A DNA stretch of 64,000 nt from Streptomyces flavidovirens DSM 40150 (GTDB lineage Bacteria > Actinomycetota > Actinomycetes > Streptomycetales > Streptomycetaceae): positions 248,001-312,000 of the forward strand of contig NZ_AUBE01000006.1 in the NCBI RefSeq assembly GCF_000429085.1, written 5' to 3'. The position numbers and the translations under genes are program-made. Under the pieces are notes generated by a model. It was not told the DNA's origin. It searched no databases and was given only the letters and a program-made list of their open reading frames with translations. Below are positions 36,273-46,899 of this stretch, in pieces (position 1 is the first letter of the stretch; each line of letters opens with the position of its first letter).

Positions 36273-36929
36273 ATGCGCATTGTCATCGCGGGTGGACATG
36301 GTCAGATCGCGCTGCGGCTGGAGCGGTTGCTCGCCGCGCGCGGGTACGAAGTCGCGGGCGTCATCCGCGACTCCCGGCAGAGCGAGGATCTGCGGGCGGT
36401 GGGCGCCGAACCGGTCGTACTGGACCTGGAGTCGGCCTCGGTCGAGCAGGTCGCCGAGGTGCTGGCGGGCGCCGACGCCGTCGTCTTCGCGGCGGGCGCG
36501 GGATCCGGTAGCGGTACCGAACGCAAGGACACGGTGGACCGGGGCGCGGCCGTGCTCTTCGCGGACGCGGCGGAGCGGGCCGGCGTACGCCGCTATCTCG
36601 TCGTGTCCTCGATGGGCGCCGACGCCGGACGGGCGGGTGACGAGGTGTTCGACGCGTATCTGCGCGCCAAGGGGGCGGCCGACGACGACGTACGCTCGCG
36701 GGCCGGTCTGGACTGGACGGTGCTGCGGCCGGGCAGCCTGACCAACGACGCGGGCACCGGGCTCGTGTCGCTCGGGGTCTCGACGGGGCGTGGTCCCGTG
36801 CCGCGCGACGACGTGGCGGCCGTCCTGGCCGAGCTGCTGGAGACGCCGTCGACTGCGGGCCTGACGCTGGAGTTGGTCAGTGGATCCGTGCCGGTCACTG
36901 TCGCCGTGAAGGACGTCGCCGGTAATTGA
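36273..36929 (+). CDS. NAD(P)-binding oxidoreductase (atypical SDR, NmrA/YwnB-like)
   Basis: 218 residues. Rossmann motif MRIVIAGGHGQIALRLERLL (GxxGxI variant), VVFAAGAGSGSG, and RYLVVSSMGAD. The active-site Tyr-x-x-x-Lys of classic SDRs appears as YLRAKGAAD. Function unknown; similar proteins act as flavin or quinone reductases or redox sensors. Confidence 0.82.
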   Translation: MRIVIAGGHGQIALRLERLLAARGYEVAGVIRDSRQSEDLRAVGAEPVVLDLESASVEQVAEVLAGADAVVFAAGAGSGSGTERKDTVDRGAAVLFADAAERAGVRRYLVVSSMGADAGRAGDEVFDAYLRAKGAADDDVRSRAGLDWTVLRPGSLTNDAGTGLVSLGVSTGRGPVPRDDVAAVLAELLETPSTAGLTLELVSGSVPVTVAVKDVAGN

Positions 36930-36978
36930 TGGCGCGGCCCGGTCGGTGGATCCGGTCGGCGGGTCCGGATGAACGAGA

Positions 36979-37020
36979 AAACCCCCTCCGGGCTGCGTTT
37001 CTGCAGTCCGGAAGGGGTTT
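36979..37020. terminator. Terminator between oxidoreductase gene and tRNA-Tyr
   Basis: Imperfect long stem: AACCCCCTCCGG with CTGC paired to GCAG and CCGGAAGGGGTTT. The flanking units converge, so it may act for both. Confidence 0.75.
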
Positions 37021-37029
37021 CCCTACCTG

Positions 37030-37111
37030 TGGCGGCGCCAGGATTCGAACCTGGGAAGGCTAAGCCGGCGGATTTACAGTCCGCTCCCATTGGCCACTCG
37101 GGCACACCGCC
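37030..37111 (-). tRNA. tRNA-Tyr (anticodon GTA)
   Basis: 82 nt class II tRNA: acceptor GGCGGTG/CGCCGCC, anticodon loop CTGTAAA in a GCGGA/TCCGC stem, long variable arm, T-arm CCAGG/CCTGG. Discriminator A; no CCA encoded. Confidence 0.96.
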
Positions 37112-37335
37112 ATGGGATGTCGCCTTGGGACGACCGCCTGGGCGGTTGTTCCGTGGCAACGACATAAACGATACCCGATACCCAGGGGTGCTTCGCCACT
37201 GGATTGATCAGCGCCCGGGGCGGGTGCGGGTGGCTAGGCTTTACGGGAGCGGCCCGGACGCCCGGCCGCGCACGCTGCCCGTCGAGGCACCTGGTACCGG
37301 TGCCCCCGTCCCCCGATCACAAGGAGCCACAGGAC

Positions 37336-37824
37336 ATGGCCGACTCCAGTTTCGACATCGTCTCGAAGGTCGAGCGGCAGGAGGTCGACAACGCCCTCAA
37401 CCAGGCCGCGAAGGAGATCTCGCAGCGCTACGACTTCAAGAACGTCGGCGCCTCGATCGATTGGTCCGGCGAGAAGATCCTGATGCAGGCCAACTCCGAG
37501 GAGCGGGTCAAGGCCATCCTCGACGTCTTCGAGACCAAGCTGGTCAAGCGCGGGATCTCGCTCAAGGTGCTGGACGCCGGCGAGCCGCAGCTGTCCGGCA
37601 AGGAGTACAAGATCTTCGCGTCCATTGAGGAGGGCATCTCCCAGGACAACGCCAAGAAGGTGGCGAAGATCATCCGCGACGAGGGCCCCAAGGGCGTCAA
37701 GGCGCAGGTCCAGGGCGACGAGCTGCGGGTCAGCTCGAAGAGCCGTGACGACCTGCAGGCCGTGCAGGCGCTGCTGAAGGGCAAGGACTTCGACTTCGCG
37801 CTGCAGTTCGTGAACTACCGCTGA
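37336..37824 (+). CDS. YajQ family nucleotide-binding protein
   Basis: 162 residues ([21 protein letters not shown] to [11 protein letters not shown]), full family length, with AAGGAG ten bases upstream. Two RNP-like domains; homologues bind RNA or cyclic di-GMP. A stand-alone gene; role in Streptomyces unknown. Confidence 0.93.
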   Translation: MADSSFDIVSKVERQEVDNALNQAAKEISQRYDFKNVGASIDWSGEKILMQANSEERVKAILDVFETKLVKRGISLKVLDAGEPQLSGKEYKIFASIEEGISQDNAKKVAKIIRDEGPKGVKAQVQGDELRVSSKSRDDLQAVQALLKGKDFDFALQFVNYR

Positions 37825-37978
37825 CCGCTGGTTGCCGCGACGGTGGTTCGCGTCGGGACGGGGGTGGAGGCGGCTCGGCCGGCTCCACCCCCGTCGCGAT
37901 GTCCGAATCCCGCCAGCCGGAGCGGTCGCGGCGGCGCAGACTCGTGGTGACGGGACGTACCGCGAAGGGAAGGAAGCC

Positions 37979-38497
37979 ATGACGCTCTACGCGACCATGG
38001 ACAGCCCACTGGGCGAGCTGCTGCTGGTCGGTGAGGAGTCCGCGACCGCCACCGGTGGCACGGCGCTGGCCTCGTTGTCGGTGCCCGGACAGAAGGGCGG
38101 GGTCGCCGTCGAGGACGTACCGGGCGCGTGGCGGCGCGATGCCGGGGCCTTCGAGGAAATCGCGCGGCAGGTACGGGCGTACTTCGGCGGAGAGCTGACG
38201 CGCTTCGACGTCGAGTACGCCGCCGGTGCCGGTACGGACTTCCAGCGGCGGGTGTGGGACGCCCTGGAGACGATTCCGTACGGCACTACGACGTCGTACG
38301 GGAAGCTCGCCGAGCGGATCGGGGTCTCGCGGGCGGGGGTGCGGGCGCTGGGGACGGCGATCGGGCATAATCCGCTGCTCGTCGTGCGGCCGTGCCACCG
38401 GGTGATCGGGGCGGACGGCTCGCTGACCGGGTACGCGGGCGGGCTGGAGCGCAAGCGGCGGCTGCTGGAGCTCGAGGGAGCCGGGGCGCGGCCGTGA
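37979..38497 (+). CDS. ogt: Methylated-DNA--[protein]-cysteine S-methyltransferase
   Basis: 172 residues; AAGGAAG before ATG 37979. Active-site PCHRVIG with Cys139, helix-turn-helix region TSYGKLAERIGVSRAGVRALG. Transfers the methyl group of O6-methylguanine to itself in a suicide repair reaction. Overlaps alkB by GTGA, so both alkylation-repair routes are made together. No Ada-type regulator domain. Confidence 0.94.
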   Translation: MTLYATMDSPLGELLLVGEESATATGGTALASLSVPGQKGGVAVEDVPGAWRRDAGAFEEIARQVRAYFGGELTRFDVEYAAGAGTDFQRRVWDALETIPYGTTTSYGKLAERIGVSRAGVRALGTAIGHNPLLVVRPCHRVIGADGSLTGYAGGLERKRRLLELEGAGARP

Positions 38498-39156
38498 ACG
38501 GCCTCTTTCCCCGGCAGCGGGCGCAGGTCGCGCCGGGGGCTGTGCATGTGCCCGGCTGGCTGTCGGTGGACGAGCAGCGGGAGCTGGTCGTGGCCTGCCG
38601 GGAGTGGGCGCGCGGTCCGGTGCCGATCCGGCATACGCGGCTGCCGAACGGCGGGGTGATGTCGGTGCGGACGGTGTGCGTGGGGTGGCACTGGCAGCCG
38701 TACCGGTACACGCGCACCGCGGACGACGTGAACGGTGCGCCGGTCGCGGAGTTTCCCGAGTGGCTGGCGGAGCTGGGGCGGCGGGCGGTGGCGGACGCGT
38801 ACGGGAGCGCCGGTCCATGGCGGGCGGCGGAGTACGCCCCTGACACCGCGCTGGTCAACTTCTACGACGGCGACGCGAAGATGGGCATGCACCAGGACAA
38901 GGACGAGCGGTCCGGGGCTCCTGTGGTGTCGCTGAGCATCGGTGATTCGTGCGTCTTCCGGTTCGGCAATACGCAGGGGCGCGGGCGGCCGTACACCGAT
39001 GTGGAGCTGGCGTCGGGGGATCTCTTCGTGTTCGGGGGGCCTTCGCGCTTCGCGTACCACGGGGTGCCGAAGGTGCTGCCGGGCACGGGGGATCCGGCGA
39101 CCGGGATGCCGGGCGGGCGGCTCAACATCACGCTGCGGGAGACGGGGCTGGGGTAG
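38494..39156 (+). CDS. alkB: AlkB-type 2-oxoglutarate-dependent DNA repair dioxygenase
   Basis: 220 residues from GTG 38494. Iron ligands His133 and Asp135 (MHQDKDE) and His189 (FAYHGV), 2-oxoglutarate arginine in NITLRETG. Oxidatively removes 1-methyladenine and 3-methylcytosine. Translationally coupled to ogt. Confidence 0.92.
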   Translation: MNGLFPRQRAQVAPGAVHVPGWLSVDEQRELVVACREWARGPVPIRHTRLPNGGVMSVRTVCVGWHWQPYRYTRTADDVNGAPVAEFPEWLAELGRRAVADAYGSAGPWRAAEYAPDTALVNFYDGDAKMGMHQDKDERSGAPVVSLSIGDSCVFRFGNTQGRGRPYTDVELASGDLFVFGGPSRFAYHGVPKVLPGTGDPATGMPGGRLNITLRETGLG

Positions 39157-39204
39157 CCCGGCCCGGCGGCTCAGCAGGCCGGGTGAGTCAGTAGGGTGCG
39201 GCGC

Positions 39205-40419
39205 ATGACACGGGAACTGCGCCGGACGCTCGGGGTCTTCGATGCGGTCGTGATCGGGCTCGGGGCGATGGTCGGGGCCGGGATCTTCGTGGCGCTCGCG
39301 CCGGCGGCGCGGGCGGCCGGTTCCGGGACGCTGCTGCTGGCGGGGCTGGCGCTGGCCGCCGTGGTGGCGTACTGCAACGCGATGGCGTCCGCGCGGCTGG
39401 CGGCCCTCTATCCGGCCTCGGGCGGGACCTATGTGTACGGGCGGGAGCGGCTCGGGCCCTTCTGGGGGTATATCGCCGGCTGGGGTTTCGTGGTGGGGAA
39501 GACCGCCTCGTGCGCCGCTATGGCGCTGACGGTCGGGGCGTATGTGTGGCCGGAGCAGGCGCATGGGGTGGCGGTGGGTGCGGTGGTCGTGCTGACTGCC
39601 GTCAACTACGGGGGCGTTCAGAAGTCGGCCTGGCTCACGCGGGCGATCGTGGGTGTGGTGTTGGTGGTTCTGGCGGGCGTTGTGGTGGTTTGCCTAGGGG
39701 CGAGTGGCCCCTCGCTGGGGTCTGGGCCCGGTGGTTCGCCCGGTGGGGTGCTTCAGGCGGCGGGGCTGCTCTTTTTCGCGTTCGCCGGGTACGCGCGGAT
39801 CGCGACGCTGGGGGAAGAGGTGCGCGATCCGGCGCGTACGATCCCGCGGGCGGTTCCCCTGGCGCTGGGGATCGCGCTGGTGGTGTACGCGTGCGTGGCG
39901 GTCGCGGTGGTGTCGGTGCTGGGGGCCGGGGAACTGGCGTCCTCTGCCGCGCCGTTGGCGGATGCGGTGCGGGCGGCGGGGGTGGGGGAGCTGGCGCCCG
40001 TGGTGCGGGTCGGGGCGGCTGTGGCGGCGCTCGGGTCGCTGCTGGCGCTGATCCTCGGGGTGTCGCGTACGACGCTGGCGATGGCGCGGGACGGGCATCT
40101 GCCGAGGGCTCTGGCCGCCGTACATCCGCGGTTTCAGGTGCCGCACCGGGCCGAGTTGGTGGTGGGGGCGGTTGTCGCCGCGGTGGCCGCGGTGGGTGAT
40201 GTGCGGGATGCCATCGGGTTTTCGTCGTTCGGGGTACTGGCTTACTACGCCGTGGCCAATGCGTCTGCCTGGACGCTGGGCAGGCGTGGGCGCGTTGTGG
40301 CCGGGGGCGGGCTTGTGGGGTGCGTGGTGCTGGCGTTCTCGCTGCCGGTGTCTTCGGTGGTGGCGGGGGCGGCGGTGCTGGCCGCGGGGGCGGGGGTGTA
40401 CGCGTGGCGCGTTCGCTAG
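39205..40419 (+). CDS. APC family amino acid permease
   Basis: 404 residues, about 12 membrane helices. The APC signature is at the N-terminus (LGVFDAVVIGLGAMVGAGIFVAL), and ASGGTYVYGRERLGP and FFAFAGYARIATLGEEVRDP follow. Probable cation-coupled amino acid uptake; substrate not predictable. A GTG three codons before the ATG is an alternative start. Its stop overlaps the convergent yccF-like gene by four bases in CTAG. Confidence 0.87.
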   Translation: MTRELRRTLGVFDAVVIGLGAMVGAGIFVALAPAARAAGSGTLLLAGLALAAVVAYCNAMASARLAALYPASGGTYVYGRERLGPFWGYIAGWGFVVGKTASCAAMALTVGAYVWPEQAHGVAVGAVVVLTAVNYGGVQKSAWLTRAIVGVVLVVLAGVVVVCLGASGPSLGSGPGGSPGGVLQAAGLLFFAFAGYARIATLGEEVRDPARTIPRAVPLALGIALVVYACVAVAVVSVLGAGELASSAAPLADAVRAAGVGELAPVVRVGAAVAALGSLLALILGVSRTTLAMARDGHLPRALAAVHPRFQVPHRAELVVGAVVAAVAAVGDVRDAIGFSSFGVLAYYAVANASAWTLGRRGRVVAGGGLVGCVVLAFSLPVSSVVAGAAVLAAGAGVYAWRVR

Positions 40420-40808
40420 CGGGTTGCGAAGGGCTGGTCCGTGGGGACGATGTCGCGGCCCAGGGGGAGAAGCGAGACGGGGATCATCTTGAAGTTGGCT
40501 ATGCCGAACGGGATGCCGATGATCGTGACGCACAGCGCGACGCCCGTGACGATGTGGCTCAGCGCCAGCCACCAGCCGGCGAGGATCAGCCACAGGACGT
40601 TGCCCACGAAGGAGGGCGCTCCCGCGTCGCGACGCTCTGTTGTGGTGTAGCCGAACGGCCAGAGGGCGTAGACGCCGATACGGAACGACGCCAGGCCGAA
40701 GGGGATGCCGATGATCGTGAGGCAGAGGAGTACGCCGGCGAGGAGGTAGCCGACGAAGAGCCAGAAGCCGCTGACGACCAGCCATATGACGTTCAGGATT
40801 GTCTTCAC
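40416..40808 (-). CDS. YccF domain membrane protein
   Basis: 130 residues from GTG 40808, with two copies of the YccF motif ([16 protein letters not shown] and [16 protein letters not shown]), each followed by a membrane helix. Function unknown. Coupled to htpX by a GTGA overlap, which suggests a joint role in membrane quality control. Confidence 0.88.
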   Translation of the reverse strand: MKTILNVIWLVVSGFWLFVGYLLAGVLLCLTIIGIPFGLASFRIGVYALWPFGYTTTERRDAGAPSFVGNVLWLILAGWWLALSHIVTGVALCVTIIGIPFGIANFKMIPVSLLPLGRDIVPTDQPFATR

Positions 40809-41668
40809 GGGCGGTGACCTGCCATCTGCTCGAGTCGGGCGATGCGTTCCGCCATGGGCGGGTGGGTGGAGAAGAGCTTCGCGGCTCCCTGTCCGGGGCG
40901 GAACGGGTTCGCGATCATCATGTGGCTCGCGGTCTCGATGCGCGGCTCGGGAGGCAGTGGGAGCTGCTTGGTGCCGATCTCCAGCTTGCGCAGGGCGCTT
41001 GCGAGGGCGAGCGGGTCGCCGGTGAGCTGAGCTCCGGAGGCGTCCGCCTGGTACTCGCGGGAGCGGCTGACCGCGAGTTGGATGACGGAGGCGGCGAGCG
41101 GTCCGAGAATCATGATCAACAGCATGCCGAAGAGACCCGGACCCTCGTCGTCGTCGGAGCGGCCGAACGGGATCAGCCAGGCGAAGTTGACGAGGAACAT
41201 GATCACTGAGGCCAGGGCGCCGGCGACCGAGGAGATCAGGATGTCCCGGTTGTAGACGTGGCTCAGTTCGTGGCCGATGACGCCGCGCAGTTCACGCTCG
41301 TTGAGCAGTTGGAGGATGCCCTCGGTGCAGCAGACGGCGGCGTTGCGCGGGTTGCGGCCGGTCGCGAAGGCGTTGGGCGCCCGGGTGGGCGAGATGTACA
41401 GGCGGGGCATGGGCTGGCGGGCCTGGGTGGAGAGGTCGCGGACCATGCGGTACAGCTGTGGCGCCTCGAACTCGCTCACGGGGCGTGCGCGCATGGCTCG
41501 CAGGGCGAGCTTGTCGCTGTTCCAGTACGCGTAGGCGTTGGTGCCGAGTGCGACGAGAACCGCGACGATCAGGCCCGTACGGCCGAAGAAGCTGCCGATG
41601 ACGATGATGAGTGCTGACAGTCCCCCGAGGAGTACGGCGGTCCTCAGCCCGTTGTGCCGGCGGTGCAC
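40805..41668 (-). CDS. htpX: HtpX-type membrane zinc metalloprotease
   Basis: 287 residues from GTG 41668 with GGAGGG upstream. M48 motif HELSH at 133-137 and the third ligand in [11 protein letters not shown]-terminal two membrane helices and two more around [13 protein letters not shown] and [15 protein letters not shown]. Degrades damaged membrane proteins in other bacteria. Confidence 0.92.
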   Translation of the reverse strand: MHRRHNGLRTAVLLGGLSALIIVIGSFFGRTGLIVAVLVALGTNAYAYWNSDKLALRAMRARPVSEFEAPQLYRMVRDLSTQARQPMPRLYISPTRAPNAFATGRNPRNAAVCCTEGILQLLNERELRGVIGHELSHVYNRDILISSVAGALASVIMFLVNFAWLIPFGRSDDDEGPGLFGMLLIMILGPLAASVIQLAVSRSREYQADASGAQLTGDPLALASALRKLEIGTKQLPLPPEPRIETASHMMIANPFRPGQGAAKLFSTHPPMAERIARLEQMAGHRP

Positions 41669-41812
41669 GGTGCGCCCTCCAAATGGTGCGGCGGGGGAAC
41701 CCCTTGCTGTGGGGGTGCTTCCACATCCAGTGGACCCTCCCTTACTGGTCAACGCCAAGCGAGGGGTGCTAGTTCCCTTGTGCTACCGGGCCGTCCGTTG
41801 GGCCATACGTGA

Positions 41813-43321
41813 TTACTGGAAGAGGTTGCCCGTCGCGAAGCGCAGTACTAGCTGCGGTACGCCGGACAGGGCGATGCCCAGGACGGCGGTGAGGGCGATG
41901 GCAACAGTGACGGGCACGGGGACCGCGCGCCGGGGCTGCTCGCCCTCGGGGGCGCGGAAGAGGACCGCGGTCCACTGGAGGTAGTAGTAGAGCGCGATCA
42001 CGACGTTCACCGCCATGACGACCGCGAGCCAGCCGAGTCCCGCGTCGACCGCCGCGGAGAAGACCGTGACCTTCGCGAAGAGGCCGATGATGCCGGGCGG
42101 CAGGCCCGCGAGGCACAGGAGGAAGAAGCCGAGCGCGAGGGCTGCCAGGGGGCGGGCCGCGTACAGGCCGCGGTAGTCGGCGATCCGGTTGAGCGGGTGC
42201 GTACGGGCCACCAGGGCGGCGACGGCGAAGGCGCCGAGGTTCACCACGGCGTACATCAGGGCGTACGCGACGGTGGAGCCGATCTGGTCGTCACTGGAGT
42301 ACGCCGCCGCCGCGATCGGGACCAGGATGTAGCCGGCCTGGCCGACGGAGGACCAGGCGAGCAGGCGGACCGCGCTGTACGCGCGCGTGGCCGACTGGCG
42401 CAGGGCGGCGACGTTGCCCACCGTCATGGTCAGCGCCGCCAGCACGGCGATGGCCGGGCCCCATACGTCGGCGTACGAGGGGAAGGCGATGACGGTGACC
42501 AGGATGAGGCCCGTGAAGCCGACCGCCTTGCCGATGACGGAGAGGTAGGCGGCGACCGGAAGGGGCGCGCCTACGTACGTATCGGGGACCCAGAAGTGGA
42601 ACGGGACCGCGGCCGTCTTGAAGGCGAAGCCGACGAGGGTAAGGGCGACGCCTGCCTTGGCGAGGGTGTCGAGCTGCGCCGGTACGTCGTCGAGGCGCAC
42701 GGCGATCTCGGTGAGGTGCAGGGTGCCGGTCGTCGCGTACACGAAGCTGACGCCGAGCAGCATCACGGCGGTCGCCGTGACGGAGGAGAGGAAGAACTTC
42801 AGGGCCGCCTCGGAGGAGAGGCGGTCGCCGCGCTTCATGCCGACGAGGGCGAAGGCGGGCAGCGACGCCACTTCGAGCGCGACGACGAGGGTGGCGAGGT
42901 CGCGGGAGGCGGGCAGCAGGGCCGCACCGGCCGCGGAGGACATCAGGAGGAACCAGAACTCGCCCGCGGGGAGCTTGTTCTTCGTCGTCTCGGTCATCGA
43001 CAGGAGCGCGGTGAGCAGCGCGCCGCCGAGCACCAGGAGCTGGATGACCAGGGTGAAGTGGTCGGCCGTGTAGCTGCAGACCTCGGCGTCGGACGTCAGG
43101 CAGAACGTGGAGCGGTCGCCCTGGCGCAGAGGCAGGAGGGTGAGGAGCGCTGCGGCCAGACCGGCGACGGAGAGCCGGCCGAGGAGCTGCTTCTTGTTCG
43201 CGGGTACGAAAAGGTCGGCGACCAGGACGATCATGCCGACCGTCGCGGTGATCGTCGGCGGTGCGATCGCCACCCAGTCGACGGACTGGACGAGGCTGGC
43301 GCTTTCGGCGGCCACGGTCAC
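41813..43321 (-). CDS. nuoN: Complex I-like subunit N (antiporter-type)
   Basis: 502 residues. GTG 43321 overlaps the nuoM stop (GTGA) and has GGAGG six bases upstream; GTG 43315 is an alternative. About 14 membrane helices, with the antiporter core FKTAAVPFHFWVPDTYVGAP (Lys and His of the proton path) and KFFLSSVTATAVMLLG. One of three Mrp-like pumping subunits. Last gene of the operon. Confidence 0.93.
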   Translation of the reverse strand: MTVAAESASLVQSVDWVAIAPPTITATVGMIVLVADLFVPANKKQLLGRLSVAGLAAALLTLLPLRQGDRSTFCLTSDAEVCSYTADHFTLVIQLLVLGGALLTALLSMTETTKNKLPAGEFWFLLMSSAAGAALLPASRDLATLVVALEVASLPAFALVGMKRGDRLSSEAALKFFLSSVTATAVMLLGVSFVYATTGTLHLTEIAVRLDDVPAQLDTLAKAGVALTLVGFAFKTAAVPFHFWVPDTYVGAPLPVAAYLSVIGKAVGFTGLILVTVIAFPSYADVWGPAIAVLAALTMTVGNVAALRQSATRAYSAVRLLAWSSVGQAGYILVPIAAAAYSSDDQIGSTVAYALMYAVVNLGAFAVAALVARTHPLNRIADYRGLYAARPLAALALGFFLLCLAGLPPGIIGLFAKVTVFSAAVDAGLGWLAVVMAVNVVIALYYYLQWTAVLFRAPEGEQPRRAVPVPVTVAIALTAVLGIALSGVPQLVLRFATGNLFQ

Positions 43322-44901
43322 GACTTGCCTCCTGCGAGGAGCTTCTGCACGGCCGGGTCGGTGAGGCCGAGGAGGACCGCGGGCCAGAGTCCGGCGAGGA
43401 CGGTGAGGGCGACGAGGGGGGTCCAGGCGGCGAATTCGTAGCCCTGGACGTCGGCGATCTTCGCCGGCTCGGGGGCTTGCTGTGGGGGTACGCCCATGCA
43501 GACGCGGCGTACGACTACGAGCAGGTACGCGGCGGTGAGCAGGGTGCCGACGCCGGCGATCGCCATGAAGGTGAGGAACGCGGGGCGGCTGAGGCCCTCC
43601 GCCGGGTCGAAGGCGCCGAACATCGTCAGCATCTCGCCCCAGAATCCGGCGAGGCCGGGGAGGCCGAGGGAGGCGACCGCGCCGAAGGCGAGGAGACCGC
43701 CGAGGCGGGGGGCGCGGCCGTAGAGGGCCGCGCCGGTGGCGCCGGCGAGGGTGTCGAGGTCGGCGGTGCCGTAGCGGTCCTTGAGGGCGCCGACCAGGAA
43801 GAAGAGCAGGCCGGTGATCAGGCCGTGGGCGATGTTGGCGAAGAGTGCGCCGTTGACGCCGGTGGGGGTCATGGAGGCGATGCCGAGGAGGACGAAGCCC
43901 ATGTGGCCGACGGAGGAGTACGCGATCAGGCGCTTGAGGTCGCCCTTGGCGCCTTTGCGGGCCAGGGCGAGGCAGGCGAGGGATCCGTAGATGATGCCGA
44001 CGACCGCGAAGGCGGCGAGGTAGGGCGCGAAGGTTTGCATGCCGTCGGGCGTGATGGGCAGTGCGATGCGGACGAATCCGTACGTACCCATCTTCAGCAG
44101 GACGCCCGCGAGGAGGACCGAGCCGACGGTGGGGGCGGCGGTGTGGGCGTCGGGGAGCCAGCTGTGCAGCGGCCACATCGGGGTCTTCACGGCGAGGCCG
44201 ATGCCGATCGCCAGAACGGCGATGACCTGCACGGATGTGGTCAGTCCACGGCCGTTGTCAGTGGCGAGTGCCACCATGTCGAATGTGCCCGACTGCAGTC
44301 CGATGAGGAGGATACCGAGCAGCATGACGACGGAGCCGAGCAGCGTGTAGAGGATGAACTTCCAGGCGGCGGGCTGTCGTTGGTCACCGCCCCAGCGGGC
44401 GATCAGGAAGTACATCGGGATGAGCACCATCTCGAACGCCAGGAAGAACAGCAGGAGATCGAGGACGGCGAAGGTCGCGAGCATGCCGGATTCGAGGACC
44501 AGGACGAGGGCGACGAAGGCCTTCGGGGAGGGGCCCGCAGGCAGCTTGAAGTAGCTGTAGAGCGCGCAGAGGAAGGTCAGCAGCGCGGTCATGACGAGGA
44601 GGGGGAGCGAGATGCCGTCGATGCCGAGGTGGATCCTGACGTCGAGCGCCGGGATCCAGCTGATGTCGGTCGTGGCCTGCATCTTCGACGGGTGGTCGTG
44701 GTCGAAGCCGAGCGTGAGCGCGATGGCTGCGAGCAGGATCGCGCCGGTCACGGTCACGCCGTGGCGGAGTACGGCCTGGTGGGGGTTCTTGCCCTTCAGG
44801 CCCGGCGGGGCCGGGAGCAGGGCCGCCGCGGCGCCGAGGAGCGGGCCGACGACGATGAACGCCAGGAGGAACTGCATCACGGACGGGCTGATATCGATCA
44901 C
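43318..44901 (-). CDS. nuoM: Complex I-like subunit M (antiporter-type)
   Basis: 527 residues from GTG 44901. Core motifs FLAFEMVLIPMYFLIARWGG (lateral Glu), KTPMWPLHSWLPDAHTAAPT (proton-path Lys and His) and GHMGFVLLG. Three bases after nuoL and overlapping nuoN by GTGA. All expected charged residues of a pumping subunit are kept. Confidence 0.95.
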   Translation of the reverse strand: MIDISPSVMQFLLAFIVVGPLLGAAAALLPAPPGLKGKNPHQAVLRHGVTVTGAILLAAIALTLGFDHDHPSKMQATTDISWIPALDVRIHLGIDGISLPLLVMTALLTFLCALYSYFKLPAGPSPKAFVALVLVLESGMLATFAVLDLLLFFLAFEMVLIPMYFLIARWGGDQRQPAAWKFILYTLLGSVVMLLGILLIGLQSGTFDMVALATDNGRGLTTSVQVIAVLAIGIGLAVKTPMWPLHSWLPDAHTAAPTVGSVLLAGVLLKMGTYGFVRIALPITPDGMQTFAPYLAAFAVVGIIYGSLACLALARKGAKGDLKRLIAYSSVGHMGFVLLGIASMTPTGVNGALFANIAHGLITGLLFFLVGALKDRYGTADLDTLAGATGAALYGRAPRLGGLLAFGAVASLGLPGLAGFWGEMLTMFGAFDPAEGLSRPAFLTFMAIAGVGTLLTAAYLLVVVRRVCMGVPPQQAPEPAKIADVQGYEFAAWTPLVALTVLAGLWPAVLLGLTDPAVQKLLAGGKS

Positions 44902-44904
44902 GGC

Positions 44905-46899
44905 TCACGCTCCGACGGCGGCGACGATGACGGCGGCGATCGCCAGGACGACGGAACCGGCGAGCAGTGCGCTGAGGTAGGTCTGCACGTTGCCGGTCTG
45001 GGCTCGGCGGACGCCCGCGCCGAGCAGGCGCGGGAGGGTGCCCGCACCGCGTACGTACGTCTCGACGACCTCGCGGTCCAGGAAGCGGACCAGCTCGGCG
45101 GCTGCCTGGACGGGCCGTACGAAGAGGGTGTTGTAGACGGCGTCGAGGTGGAAGCCGACGGCGGCGTGCCGGTGCAGGGGGCCCAGCAGGAGCCGGCCGG
45201 GGTCGGCCGGGTCGGGGGCCGACGCGATGTCGCCGTAGGCGGGGGTGTGGGTGGCGATGGCTTCCGCCTCGGAGACGGCCGGGCTTTCTTCGGGGTGGGC
45301 GGCCACGGCGCCGATCGGGGGGCGGGCGGCCATGGCGGTGGTGTGGCGCCAGGCGCCGTAGGTGACCAGTCCGCCGACGAGGGCCACGCCGGTGCCGAGG
45401 ACGGCGGTGGTGACGGTCGGGGTGAGGGCGTGGCCGTCGAACCAGCCGGCGAGGTGGCCGACGGTGAGGCCGAGGGCGAGGGAGGGGATGGCGAGGAACC
45501 ACAGGACGCCGTTCATGGCGACGGGCTGCTTGCCGTGTTGCGGGGCGGCGGGGCCGTGGCCGCGGAAGGCCAGCAACCACAGGCGGGTGGCGTACGCCGC
45601 GGTGAGGACCGCGGTGAGCAGGCCCGCGACGAGCACGGTCCAGCCGGCTCCGGAAGGCACGCCCGTGGTGTCACCGAGGGAGGCGTGCTCGGCGGCGACG
45701 AGGACGGCTTCCTTGGAGAAGAAGCCGGCGAAGGGCGGGATCGCCGCCAGGGCGAACAGGGCGATCGTCATCGTCCAGTACGCGTCCGGGATGCGCTTGG
45801 GCAGGCCGCTCATGCGGGACATGGCGGCGAGAGAGTTCGTGCCGGCGGCGTGGATGATCACGCCGGCGCCGAGGAAGAGGAGCGCCTTGAAGGCGCCGTG
45901 GGAGAGGAGGTGGAAGACGGCGGCGCCGCGGTCACCGACGGCCAGGGCGCCGGTCATGTAGCCGAGCTGGCCGATCGTCGAGTACGCGAGGACGCGCTTG
46001 ATGTCGTCCTGGGCGAGGGCGGCGAGGGCGGAGCCGACCATCGTGACGGCGGCCATCACGGCGAGGACGGTCAGGGCCGCGGCGGAGGCGGCGAAGACGG
46101 GGAGGAGGCGGGCCACGAAGTACACACCGGCGGCGACCATCGTCGCGGCGTGGATCAGCGCGGAGACGGGCGTGGGGCCCGCCATCGCGTCGGGCAGCCA
46201 GGTGTGCAGCGGGAACTGGGCCGACTTGCCCGCCACACCGGCCAGGAGCAGCAGGGCGATCAGGGTCGGGTGGTCGAGCCCGCCGCTGCCGACGGCGCTG
46301 AGGATGCCGGTGATCCGGAACGTACCGGCGTCGGCGGCGAGGGCGAACAGGCCGAAGAGGAAGGGGATGTCGCCGAGCTTGGTGACCAGGAAGGCCTTGA
46401 GGGAGGCGGCGCGGGCTTCGGGCGTCTCCCAGTAGTGGCCGACGAGGAAGTACGAGCAGATGCCCATGATCTCCCAGCCGACCAGCAGCACCATCAGGTC
46501 GCCGGAGTAGACGACGAGCAGCATCGCGGAGGTGAAGAGGGAGATGAGGGCGGCGTACGACGGATAGCGCGGGTCGTCGCGCAGGTAGCCCGTCGAGTAG
46601 AGCTGCACGCAGGTCGCGACGACCCCGACCAGGACGGCGACGAGGACCGCGAAGCCGTCGAGGTGCAGGGCGAGGTCGATGGGGACCGAGCCGGTGGGGG
46701 TGAGCTGCGTCGAGGCGTCGATCGGCCCGTCACCGCCCTGGCGTACGGCGACGAGGGCGGCCAGCACGGCGGCTGCCACGGTCGGCAGTACGGCGAGGGG
46801 CCGGACGAAGCCGGGCGCGGTGCGGCCGAGCAGCAGGCCGGCGGCGGCGCCGAGGAACGGAAGGAGGGGGACGAGGACGGCGAGGGTCGTGGTCGTCAC
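44905..46899 (-). CDS. nuoL: Complex I-like subunit L (antiporter-type)
   Basis: 664 residues from GTG 46899, overlapping the nuoK stop by GTGA. Antiporter core [27 protein letters not shown] and [15 protein letters not shown]; the long lateral C-terminal helix region is present after residue 480 or so. Distal proton-pumping subunit. Confidence 0.95.
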   Translation of the reverse strand: MTTTTLAVLVPLLPFLGAAAGLLLGRTAPGFVRPLAVLPTVAAAVLAALVAVRQGGDGPIDASTQLTPTGSVPIDLALHLDGFAVLVAVLVGVVATCVQLYSTGYLRDDPRYPSYAALISLFTSAMLLVVYSGDLMVLLVGWEIMGICSYFLVGHYWETPEARAASLKAFLVTKLGDIPFLFGLFALAADAGTFRITGILSAVGSGGLDHPTLIALLLLAGVAGKSAQFPLHTWLPDAMAGPTPVSALIHAATMVAAGVYFVARLLPVFAASAAALTVLAVMAAVTMVGSALAALAQDDIKRVLAYSTIGQLGYMTGALAVGDRGAAVFHLLSHGAFKALLFLGAGVIIHAAGTNSLAAMSRMSGLPKRIPDAYWTMTIALFALAAIPPFAGFFSKEAVLVAAEHASLGDTTGVPSGAGWTVLVAGLLTAVLTAAYATRLWLLAFRGHGPAAPQHGKQPVAMNGVLWFLAIPSLALGLTVGHLAGWFDGHALTPTVTTAVLGTGVALVGGLVTYGAWRHTTAMAARPPIGAVAAHPEESPAVSEAEAIATHTPAYGDIASAPDPADPGRLLLGPLHRHAAVGFHLDAVYNTLFVRPVQAAAELVRFLDREVVETYVRGAGTLPRLLGAGVRRAQTGNVQTYLSALLAGSVVLAIAAVIVAAVGA

